Below, in pieces: positions 1 through 4,985 of a stretch of DNA of 8,543 bases. Made by a program: the position numbers and the translations under genes. A model generated the notes under the pieces. The model was not told the origin of the DNA. It worked only from the letters and a program-made list of their open reading frames with translations, and did not search any database. The stretch comes from CAIMMJ01 sp037131955 (GTDB lineage: Bacteria; Bacteroidota; Bacteroidia; UBA4408): NCBI GenBank assembly GCA_037131955.1, contig JBAXQC010000092.1, positions 1 through 8,543 on the forward strand. The letters are read 5' to 3'. Position 1 is the first letter of the stretch. Every line of letters starts with the position of its first letter.

Positions 1-60
1 AGGATTAATAAATAAAAGACTTAGTCTTTAATTTGTTACACCAATTTATTTTAAATTCAC
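1..60. repeat. 60-bp direct repeat, copy 1
   Basis: These 60 bases recur without mismatch at 87-146, giving a period of 86 bp. The repeat contains the short palindrome AAAGACTTAGTCTTT at 15-29. The copy begins at the window edge, so the real repeat may extend to the left. The 26-bp spacer between copies (61-86) carries most of a separate 24-bp palindrome. Exact identity suggests a recent duplication. Confidence 0.95.
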
Positions 61-61
61 C

Positions 62-117
62 AGTTCCTTTAAGTCTGCAGACTTAAAGGATTAATAAATA
101 AAAGACTTAGTCTTTAA
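62..117. repeat. REP-like palindrome doublet, left of RAYT gene
   Basis: Two palindromes lie 11 bp apart. The first, 66-89, is a perfect 24-bp palindrome with arms CCTTTAAGTCTG and CAGACTTAAAGG. The second, 101-115, is AAAGACTTAGTCTTT. The whole 56-bp block aligns without gaps to 826-881, on the far side of the transposase gene, with 7 mismatches by hand count. Most mismatches fall in the centre of the first palindrome and in the linker. Paired palindromes next to a RAYT gene match the known REP/BIME arrangement; that these are this enzyme's targets is inference. Confidence 0.8.
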
Positions 118-146
118 TTTGTTACACCAATTTATTTTAAATTCAC
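87..146. repeat. 60-bp direct repeat, copy 2
   Basis: This is the second exact copy of bases 1-60. It ends 35 bp before the transposase start codon and holds the palindrome AAAGACTTAGTCTTT at 101-115. Because any upstream extension of the transposase reading frame (possible start near 119) would lie inside this repeat, the repeat argues for the later start codon at 182. Confidence 0.95.
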
Positions 147-181
147 TTCCAAAACTATCAACTGATTTTTTATCAATTTTT

Positions 182-730
182 ATGGCTAGTAATTACAAAA
201 TCAAAAATCCAAATGGATTGTATTTCATTACCTTCGCAACTGTGCAATGGGTTGATGTATTTACAAGGTCAATTTATTTTGAAATTCTTATTGATTCATT
301 TCGCTTTTGCATGAAAGAAAAAGGCCTTGAAATTTATTCTTTTGTGATTATGAGCAATCATATTCACTTAGTTGCAAAATCAACTAAAGAACCACTCCAA
401 AATATCATTCGTGATTTTAAAAAATTTACTTCAGTAAAAATCATTTCAGAAATACAAAATAATCCTCAGGAAAGCAGAAAAAATTGGATGTTATGGATTT
501 TTGGATCTGCAGGAAAAAACAACCCCAACAATATTAATTATCAATTGTGGCAACAAGAATACCATGGCATTGAATTGTTTACTAATGAAGTAATTGAGAC
601 TAAAATAAATTATATCCATCAAAATCCTGTTAGGGTAGGTATCGTAGAAAATGATTTTGATTACATATATTGTAGTGCTAGAAATTATGCTGGAAAATCT
701 GGTGTTTTAGATGTAATAGTTGAATATTAA
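182..730 (+). CDS. REP-associated tyrosine transposase (RAYT, Y1_Tnp/IS200-like HUH superfamily)
   Basis: This is a single-strand DNA endonuclease/transposase of the type that acts on REP palindromes. The 182-residue protein has the HUH metal-binding motif H60-I-H62 within SNHIHLV. The likely catalytic tyrosine is Y144 in NYIHQNPVRVG, the YIxxNP motif that carries the nucleophile in Escherichia coli TnpA-REP. The N-terminus NPNGLYFITFAT is typical of the first strand of the Y1 fold, and WQQEYH at 123-128 is also typical of bacteroidotal members. The start at 182 gives the usual family N-terminus; the frame is open back to 119, but that part lies in the 60-bp repeat. The gene looks intact, with both catalytic motifs present. 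AAGTC/GACTT palindromes flank it on both sides, supporting a self-contained RAYT/REP unit. Many RAYTs are domesticated, so actual mobility is not shown. Confidence 0.92.
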   Translation: MASNYKIKNPNGLYFITFATVQWVDVFTRSIYFEILIDSFRFCMKEKGLEIYSFVIMSNHIHLVAKSTKEPLQNIIRDFKKFTSVKIISEIQNNPQESRKNWMLWIFGSAGKNNPNNINYQLWQQEYHGIELFTNEVIETKINYIHQNPVRVGIVENDFDYIYCSARNYAGKSGVLDVIVEY

Positions 731-763
731 GTATATGATACCGCTAATTGCTATTTTGTTATC

Positions 764-778
764 GAAGTCTTAGACTTC
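764..778. terminator. Palindrome with T-rich tail, possible RAYT terminator
   Basis: The palindrome GAAGTCTTAGACTTC has arms of 7 bp around a central T. It is followed by a T-rich stretch up to about 790, 34 bp after the transposase stop codon. This layout fits an intrinsic terminator. The same AAGTCT core as in the other palindromes here means it may equally be a REP-like target site, or both. Confidence 0.45.
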
Positions 779-787
779 TTTTTATTT

Positions 788-815
788 TTTCTTTAAGTCC
801 AAAGACTTAAAGAAA
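788..815. repeat. REP-like inverted repeat (12-bp arms)
   Basis: The arms TTTCTTTAAGTC (788-799) and GACTTAAAGAAA (804-815) are perfect reverse complements around a 4-nt CAAA loop. The CTTTAAGTC core is the same as in the palindromes at 66-89 and 831-850. A stem of this kind would form a stable single-strand hairpin, the substrate type used by RAYT enzymes. Confidence 0.75.
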
Positions 816-825
816 CATTCAACCA

Positions 826-881
826 AGTTACTTTAAGTCTCCTGACTTAATGGTTCTATAAATAAAAGACTTAGTCTTTAA
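826..881. repeat. REP-like palindrome doublet, right of RAYT gene
   Basis: This is the downstream counterpart of 62-117 in the same orientation, ungapped with 49 of 56 positions identical by hand count. It holds an inverted repeat TTAAGTC/GACTTAA (833-839 and 844-850) and the palindrome AAAGACTTAGTCTTT at 865-879. The last 24 bases, 858-881, are identical to 94-117 and 8-31. It ends 42 bp from the 3' end of the AraC-type gene and probably marks the right border of the RAYT unit. Confidence 0.8.
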
Positions 882-894
882 CATGCACTAATAA

Positions 895-921
895 AATTGT
901 TTAATTCGGCTAACAACAATT
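895..921 (-). terminator. Weak hairpin after the AraC-type gene
   Basis: Arms AATTGTT (895-901) and AACAATT (915-921) enclose a 13-nt loop just past the stop codon of the minus-strand AraC-type gene. The stem is AT-rich and the following T-run on the minus strand is short, so this is only a candidate terminator. Confidence 0.25.
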
Positions 922-923
922 CT

Positions 924-1799
924 TTAATTTAAAACTTTGTATTTAATTAAAAATACATTTGGTGTTATGCCTACATTCTTTTTAAAAAATCTCACAAAAT
1001 AAGAATTGTCAAAATAACCCAATTCTTCTGCTATTTGCGAAACATTTAAGGTTGAGTATATTAACATTCTTTTTGCCTCAAGTACAATTCTTTCACTTAT
1101 TAATTGAGTACTAGTTTTTCCAATACAACTTTTTGTAACTCTATTTAAATGTTTTTCGGTAATATTTAATTTAGCTGCATAATCTTTGACAAATTTTTCG
1201 CTCCTAAAATTTTCTTCAATTAAATCTTCAAACTGTTTTAATTTTGCCAAATATGTTTGATTTTTAATATTTCGCAATGGATTATTTTCTCTTGATATTT
1301 GAATATAAACTAAAACGATTAATGAATGAATTTTTTGCCATTTAAAAAAATCAGTATTCGTATATTCAGTAACTATTTCATTCATTAAGTATTTGAGTGT
1401 GTTTAATTGTTTTTCGTTTAATTTAAAGTATGGGATTCCCTGAAAAGAGTTATAAAAATGAAAATCTTTAATGCTTAACGAAATAAAACCTTTGTCAAAG
1501 AATTCTCTCGAATGAAAAAATACAAATCCATCAACATCATCCGATAATTCCCAATAATGCATTTGACCTGGTTTTAATACAAACATTGCCCCCTTTTCTA
1601 CTTTAAATGTTTCAAAATCCACTTCGTGTTTGCCTTTGCCTTCTGTAAACAGAATAACCAAGTAGAAATCGTGTTTATGAGGAAAATTGGTAAACTGATG
1701 TTTTTTAACGTGTTTATTTAAAAAATTAGTATAAAAATCTGCTCCATTACTTGAAAGTTCAAATTTGTTTATACTATAAATTGGCAGATAACTTTTCAT
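924..1799 (-). CDS. AraC-family transcriptional regulator (cupin sensor + HTH)
   Basis: This is a cytoplasmic DNA-binding regulator of 291 residues, the usual size for the family. Residues about 38-95 form an AraC-type cupin sensor: FPHKHDFYLVILFTEGKG is the typical first motif and LKPGQMHYWE the second. The C-terminal 100 residues carry the two helix-turn-helix units. The first is at about 204-226 (VKDYAAKLNITEKHLNRVTK). The second is at about 253-280 and contains the hallmark IAEELGYFDNSYFVRFFKKNVGITP. The ATG at 1799 was chosen; an in-frame TTG two codons upstream at 1805 is possible but unnecessary. The gene is divergent from the DUF983 gene, 86 bp away, which makes that gene a possible but unproven target. 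The histidines in the cupin could bind metal or simply shape a ligand pocket; the ligand cannot be read from the sequence. Confidence 0.9.
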   Translation of the reverse strand: MKSYLPIYSINKFELSSNGADFYTNFLNKHVKKHQFTNFPHKHDFYLVILFTEGKGKHEVDFETFKVEKGAMFVLKPGQMHYWELSDDVDGFVFFHSREFFDKGFISLSIKDFHFYNSFQGIPYFKLNEKQLNTLKYLMNEIVTEYTNTDFFKWQKIHSLIVLVYIQISRENNPLRNIKNQTYLAKLKQFEDLIEENFRSEKFVKDYAAKLNITEKHLNRVTKSCIGKTSTQLISERIVLEAKRMLIYSTLNVSQIAEELGYFDNSYFVRFFKKNVGITPNVFLIKYKVLN

Positions 1800-1829
1800 T
1801 TTCAAAAATACACAAATGTCTTAATAGTA

Positions 1830-1839
1830 CCATTAATGG
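1830..1839. promoter_or_regulatory. 10-bp palindrome in the AraC/DUF983 spacer
   Basis: CCATTAATGG is a perfect palindrome in the middle of the 86-bp divergent spacer, 31 bp upstream of the AraC-type start and 46 bp upstream of the DUF983 start. It could be an operator, but AraC proteins usually bind direct repeats, and a 10-bp AT-rich palindrome can occur by chance. Confidence 0.25.
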
Positions 1840-1873
1840 AGTGATATTATCTGTGGATTTAATTTTCAGTAAA

Positions 1874-1881
1874 TAACTTTG
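1874..1881 (+). promoter_or_regulatory. Bacteroidota -7 box TAACTTTG
   Basis: TAACTTTG matches the TAnnTTTG consensus at every fixed position. It ends only 4 nt before the ATG at 1886, so a transcript starting at the normal distance would be leaderless or nearly so from that ATG. Otherwise translation uses the ATG at 1916. No good TTG lies 19-21 bp upstream; the nearest fit is CTG at 1851-1853. Confidence 0.5.
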
Positions 1882-1885
1882 TAGT

Positions 1886-2251
1886 ATGAAAACTACCAAT
1901 AAAAAAATAAATTTTATGCTCAACGTATTAAACGAAAAATGTCCTAAATGCAGTAAAGGTTTCGTTTTTAAACAAAATGTAGGAATATTAAACTTACCTG
2001 TTATGAATGATGATTGCGAAATTTGCAATTATCATTATGACAGAGAGCCCGGATATTTTTTAGGAGCAATGTATTTAAGTTATGGATTAGCTGTAATTGA
2101 AGGAATAATTACATTTTTAATTTTGTACTATTTATTTCCATTTCTTACATCATTTTACCAAGCAACGATAGTAATACTTGTTTTGATTATTCTAGGTCGA
2201 AAAAATTATAAATTATCTCGTGTACTTTTCATTCATATTTTTACATGGTAA
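1886..2251 (+). CDS. DUF983 family zinc-ribbon membrane protein
   Basis: This is a small inner-membrane protein of unknown biochemical function. The N-terminal part has two Cys pairs, C19-P-K-C22 and C44-E-I-C47, which form a probable zinc ribbon. The conserved stretch REPGYFLGAMYLSYGLAV at about 53-70 is the signature of DUF983. Two hydrophobic segments follow, about 61-84 and 87-104. The C-terminus KLSRVLFIHIF ends where the family normally ends, so the gene is complete at 121 residues. A second ATG at 1916 (residue 11, MLNVLNEKCPKC) resembles the usual family N-terminus and would give 111 residues with a normal leader after the -7 box at 1874-1881. The choice between the two starts is open. 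It is divergent from the AraC-type gene and is followed by a 436-bp stretch without a clear gene. Confidence 0.85.
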   Translation: MKTTNKKINFMLNVLNEKCPKCSKGFVFKQNVGILNLPVMNDDCEICNYHYDREPGYFLGAMYLSYGLAVIEGIITFLILYYLFPFLTSFYQATIVILVLIILGRKNYKLSRVLFIHIFTW

Positions 2252-2687
2252 GAGGTTACTCAAAGAAAAATTAATCTAAAAAGTAGTTGCATTGTATCAC
2301 AAAAAAAAGTGCAATTTTTAAAGTTAGAAAATTCATTTTTAAGTACACTGCGAAAACAACGATATATTTCTTCTTGAATTTGACCAAGTTCACTCAGGAT
2401 AAACAGCAAGATTTTTCTTTCAAAGAAATAAATGGTGTTTTTAAGCTATCTAAGGGTATATATGATTAGATAAACATCAAGAATACAATTTAATACTGGG
2501 CTTAGAAAATTTATCAATCAAAATGATAAGGGTTCTGGATATAAAACAATGGGTTGATGAACAGACTTACTTTAGATGGAAAGAATTATATAAAAAATTA
2601 AATTAATACCGGTTATATTAAACAAAGCAGGGCTTCTTGCACCAACATAGCTTTGCTATAAGTTACTATTGAGCTATTCCTAAATGA
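2252..2687. other. Long stretch without a recognisable gene, possible gene debris
   Basis: These 436 bp separate the DUF983 and MerR genes, which converge here. There are short plus-strand frames: 60 codons at 2287-2469 with no recognised motif, and an open frame at 2466-2606 whose only ATG (2523) gives 27 residues, MIRVLDIKQWVDEQTYFRWK and onward. The two frames overlap by a few bases at TGATTAGAT, as a frameshifted remnant would, but neither resembles a family I know. Small hairpins occur at 2625-2635 (AAGC/GCTT) and 2647-2659 (ATAGC/GCTAT); the latter lies near the 3' end of the MerR gene and could help terminate transcription. Confidence 0.4.
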
Positions 2688-3053
2688 TCACCAGCATTCA
2701 TCCTCAATGACGTCTTTTTTGAACTGAACAATCATTTTTTTCATCCCTTTTAGTTGCTTTATTCTATCATCTATAGACATTAATTTCTCATCTAAAATGG
2801 CTAGCTTTTTAACTACCGTCATCTTATTATTGTACCAAGCATCCATTAATTTAGCAATTTCACTAATAGTAAAACCTATTGACTTTGCATCTCTAACTAA
2901 CTCTAATTTCTCAACCGTTTCTTGATCGTAATGAAAATATTTATTTGACTTTATGTTCTCATCACGTTTACCCTTTATCAATCCAGATTTTTCATAAAAC
3001 CGAATAGTATGAACAGTTATACCTGTTCGTTTTGACAATTCACTTATTAACAT
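2688..3053 (-). CDS. MerR-family transcriptional regulator
   Basis: This is a DNA-binding regulator of 121 residues. Residues 1-70 form the winged helix: LISELSKRTGITVHTIRFYEKSGLI is the canonical MerR N-terminus, and NKYFHYDQETVEKLELVRDAKSIGFTISEIAKLM gives the wing and second helical pair. Residues about 78-112 form the dimerisation coiled coil. The tail is short (VIEDECW), so there is no large effector domain. A single cysteine, C119, sits near the end, without the paired cysteines of metal sensors such as MerR or ZntR. The start is fixed by the family N-terminus. A perfect -7 box ends 4 nt upstream, so its mRNA is probably leaderless. It is divergent from the SDR operon and the shared spacer carries a palindrome; control of the operon and of itself is the natural inference. 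The inducer is unknown. Confidence 0.93.
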   Translation of the reverse strand: MLISELSKRTGITVHTIRFYEKSGLIKGKRDENIKSNKYFHYDQETVEKLELVRDAKSIGFTISEIAKLMDAWYNNKMTVVKKLAILDEKLMSIDDRIKQLKGMKKMIVQFKKDVIEDECW

Positions 3054-3057
3054 ATTG

Positions 3058-3088
3058 CAAATATAGGGCGTTAAAAAATAAATTGCAA
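3058..3088 (-). promoter_or_regulatory. merR-type gene promoter, minus strand
   Basis: Read on the minus strand there is TTG at 3088-3086, a 20-bp spacer, and TATATTTG at 3065-3058, a full match to the Bacteroidota promoter pattern. Only 4 nt separate the -7 box from the MerR start codon, which implies a leaderless transcript. The TTG overlaps the first base of the 15-bp palindrome, so a protein bound there would touch the polymerase site. Confidence 0.7.
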
Positions 3089-3102
3089 GTATAGACTATA
3101 CT
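3088..3102. promoter_or_regulatory. 15-bp palindrome, probable MerR operator
   Basis: AGTATAG-A-CTATACT has perfect 7-bp arms around one base. It lies between the -33 elements of the two divergent promoters. The half-site CTATACT recurs at 3129-3135 over the -7 box of the SDR operon. A shorter GTAT/ATAC dyad (3111-3114 and 3131-3134) lies over the promoter spacer, the classic MerR binding position. The binding protein is inferred from position. Confidence 0.55.
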
Positions 3103-3108
3103 CTAATG

Positions 3109-3139
3109 TTGTATGTTTAATTATATAACTATACTTTTG
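3109..3139 (+). promoter_or_regulatory. Promoter of the SDR operon
   Basis: TTG at 3109-3111, a 20-bp spacer and TACTTTTG at 3132-3139 fit the Bacteroidota sigma pattern. The leader to the ATG at 3163 would be about 17 nt and A-rich, with no Shine-Dalgarno sequence. The 20-bp spacing equals that of the divergent merR-type promoter. A second CTATACT half-site overlaps the -7 box. Confidence 0.65.
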
Positions 3140-3162
3140 AAAAAATTAAAACAATAAATAAA

Positions 3163-3942
3163 ATGACAACAGCATTAATTACAGGAGCATCCAATGGAAT
3201 TGGATTAGAACTTGCAAAAATTCACGCCTCAAAAGGTGGCAACTTAGTTTTGGTGGCCAGAAACAAATCAAAATTAGACGAACTAAAAAAAGAATTAGAA
3301 AATCAGTATAAGGTTTCGGTTTACATCATAGGAAAAGACCTTTCTGTATTTAATTCTGCTCAAGAAGTTTACGACGAAACAAATAAACAAAATATTAAAA
3401 TTGACTATTTGATTAACAATGCAGGTTTTGGAGATTTTGGCATGTTCTTAGATTCAGACTGGAACAAAGAATTGCAAATGATAAATTTAAACATTACCAC
3501 ATTGACGCAGTTTACAAAATTATACTTGCGAGATATGTTAAAACATAGAAGTGGAAAAATCATGAATGTGGCATCTACAGCAGCTTTTCAACCGGGGCCC
3601 ATAATGGCAGTTTATTTTGCTACCAAGGCTTATGTGCTCAGTTTTTCAGAAGCAGTAAACAATGAAGTTAGTGATAAAGGGGTAACCGTTACAACTCTTT
3701 GCCCCGGCCCAACAGAAAGTGGATTTCAGGCAGCAGCATCAATGGAAGAAAGTAATTTGGTAAAAGGAAGAAAATTACCCACTTCAAAGGAAGTTGCGGA
3801 ATATGGATATGCTGCCATGCTAAAAGGCAAAACAGTTGCCATCCATGGACTAATGAATTGGATTCTCGCAAATTCCGTTAGATTTACACCAAGGTCTCTA
3901 GTGGTTAAAATAACTCGTAAAATTCAGGACAAAGCAAAATAA
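3163..3942 (+). CDS. Short-chain dehydrogenase/reductase (classical SDR)
   Basis: This is a cytoplasmic NAD(P)H-dependent oxidoreductase of 259 residues, the normal size for classical SDRs. The Rossmann glycine motif TGASNGIG is at 7-14 and NNAG at 85-88. The catalytic set is N110, S138, Y151 and K155 (YFATK), and PGPT follows at 181-184. R33 at the end of the second strand (VLVARN) suggests NADPH rather than NADH. The sequence resembles the DltE-like group of SDRs of uncertain substrate. The substrate cannot be deduced. The gene is first in a compact operon: the next ORF starts 2 nt after its stop. It is divergent from the MerR-type regulator, from a promoter with an operator-like palindrome. 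Confidence 0.93.
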   Translation: MTTALITGASNGIGLELAKIHASKGGNLVLVARNKSKLDELKKELENQYKVSVYIIGKDLSVFNSAQEVYDETNKQNIKIDYLINNAGFGDFGMFLDSDWNKELQMINLNITTLTQFTKLYLRDMLKHRSGKIMNVASTAAFQPGPIMAVYFATKAYVLSFSEAVNNEVSDKGVTVTTLCPGPTESGFQAAASMEESNLVKGRKLPTSKEVAEYGYAAMLKGKTVAIHGLMNWILANSVRFTPRSLVVKITRKIQDKAK

Positions 3943-3944
3943 TT

Positions 3945-4304
3945 ATGAACCAAACTTCCCTTTCAATTCGGATATATAGTTTCTATCTTTTTTTGATGGG
4001 AACAATTTTGGTGCTTACACCAAACTTATTACTCACTCTTTTTGGATTTGCCGAAACCTCTGAAATATGGATAAGAATGTTAGGTCTTTTTACTTTTACA
4101 ACTGGTATTTATTATTTCTACTCTTCCTTGCATAACCAAACAGCATTTTACAAAGCTACAATTGTTGGTCGGCTATTTTTCTTCATTATCACGGTTGTTT
4201 TTGTATATTTCTTAGAGCAATCGCCAATGTTAGCAATAATAGGAAGTGTAGACTTAATTGGAGGTTTGTGGACCTATTTTACCCTTAACAACAAAAGATC
4301 ATGA
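3945..4304 (+). CDS. Small integral membrane protein, four predicted TM segments
   Basis: The 119-residue protein is almost entirely hydrophobic. I place membrane segments at about 8-33, 45-61, 71-90 and 94-113. Polar residues that might matter include R44 before the second segment, R76 inside the third and D103 in the fourth. No signal peptide or known catalytic motif is visible, and I do not assign a family. It starts 2 nt after the SDR stop and its own stop overlaps the next start (ATGA), so it is almost certainly co-transcribed and translationally coupled. It may act with the SDR or the following membrane protein. Confidence 0.85.
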   Translation: MNQTSLSIRIYSFYLFLMGTILVLTPNLLLTLFGFAETSEIWIRMLGLFTFTTGIYYFYSSLHNQTAFYKATIVGRLFFFIITVVFVYFLEQSPMLAIIGSVDLIGGLWTYFTLNNKRS

Positions 4305-4789
4305 ACCAATTAGAAAAATATTTTTACGCAGAAAAATACGAAAGTGCTTTATTCGTTTTAGTTGGCATTTTAGCCATTGCATTTGCTGCTTACTTCTTAA
4401 TAAAAATTAAACAACCTTTTTACAATGGAGCAGCATATCCCCTAATTGCTGTTGCTTTTATCCAAATAGTTGTAGGAAGCTCTGTTTATTTAAGAAGTAC
4501 AAAAGATATTGTGCGAGTAACTGAAATGATGCACACCAATTCAAGCAAAATTCAAACCCAAGAAATTCCAAGAATGAATGTTGTAATGAAAAATTTTACC
4601 CTATACCGTTGGGTGGAAATTGTAGTGATAATTTCAGGTATTATTGTGTTTTTGTATTTCCAGTCAAGCTCTTTTTATAAAGGATTTGGACTTGGACTAT
4701 TAATTCAGGCAGGATTTTTGCTTCTGCTTGACTACTTTGCCGAAAGAAGAGGAGCTATTTATCAAGAATATTTACAAACCTTAATTTAA
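4301..4789 (+). CDS. Integral membrane protein, four predicted TM segments, unknown function
   Basis: The 162-residue protein has predicted membrane segments at about 15-36, 44-63, 104-121 and 127-146. The loop between the second and third, about 64-103, is polar and charged (STKDIVRVTEMM, then IQTQEIPRMNVVMKNF). The N-terminus NQLEKYFYAEKYES and the region KIKQPFYNGAAYPL look like conserved family features, but I cannot name a domain. The start overlaps the previous stop as ATGA. It is the last clearly real gene of the SDR operon; a 47-codon ORF begins 28 nt later. Function unknown; the hydrophilic loop is the likely interaction surface. Confidence 0.87.
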   Translation: MNQLEKYFYAEKYESALFVLVGILAIAFAAYFLIKIKQPFYNGAAYPLIAVAFIQIVVGSSVYLRSTKDIVRVTEMMHTNSSKIQTQEIPRMNVVMKNFTLYRWVEIVVIISGIIVFLYFQSSSFYKGFGLGLLIQAGFLLLLDYFAERRGAIYQEYLQTLI

Positions 4790-4817
4790 ACTGCAAAAGA
4801 CAATTAAGATCAAAAAC

Positions 4818-4961
4818 ATGAGTTTAGTAAAATTAGGGTTTCGACTCTTATCAATGGAATTAGTAGTTAGCAAGGAAATGAATCTTCCTCACCAAAAAAT
4901 AGATGCAGAGAGGACAGTTTTTAGTAAATTTTTAGTCAATCGCCAATCTAATAAACGTTAA
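4818..4961 (+). CDS. Possible small ORF of 47 residues
   Basis: An uninterrupted ATG-to-TAA frame encodes a basic peptide starting MSLVKLGFRLLSMELVV and ending VNRQSNKR. It begins 28 nt after the second membrane protein gene and ends 24 nt before the next gene, so it fits the operon direction and spacing. No motif, signal peptide or known homology is apparent, and no Shine-Dalgarno sequence helps. In DNA this AT-rich, a 47-codon frame is mildly but not strongly unexpected. It may be spurious. Confidence 0.3.
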   Translation: MSLVKLGFRLLSMELVVSKEMNLPHQKIDAERTVFSKFLVNRQSNKR

Positions 4962-4985
4962 ATAAAATATTAATAGAGTAACAAA

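Noticed and set aside
119..181. N-terminal extension of the transposase frame from an ATG-less upstream codon
   Set aside because: It lies largely in the exact 60-bp repeat, has no similarity to RAYT N-termini, and the ATG at 182 gives the expected family start.
1..881. CRISPR array
   Set aside because: The repeats are few, palindromic, unevenly spaced and shared with the flanks of a RAYT gene; there are no regular unique spacers and no cas genes.
1..900. Classical IS element with inverted terminal repeats
   Set aside because: The flanking doublets are direct, not inverted, and no target-site duplication can be identified; the RAYT/REP interpretation fits better.
1774..2028. 84-codon minus-strand frame
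   Set aside because: It overlaps the AraC-type start region and is antisense to the DUF983 gene, which has clear family motifs.
2287..2469. 60-codon plus-strand frame as a real gene
   Set aside because: No motif, no good start signal and no recognised homologue; kept only as part of the possible debris region.
2688..3053. Metal-sensing MerR (mercury, zinc or copper type)
   Set aside because: The conserved cysteine pairs of metal sensors are absent; only one cysteine occurs, two residues from the C-terminus.
3689..3871. 60-codon minus-strand frame
   Set aside because: It is antisense to the conserved C-terminal half of the SDR gene.
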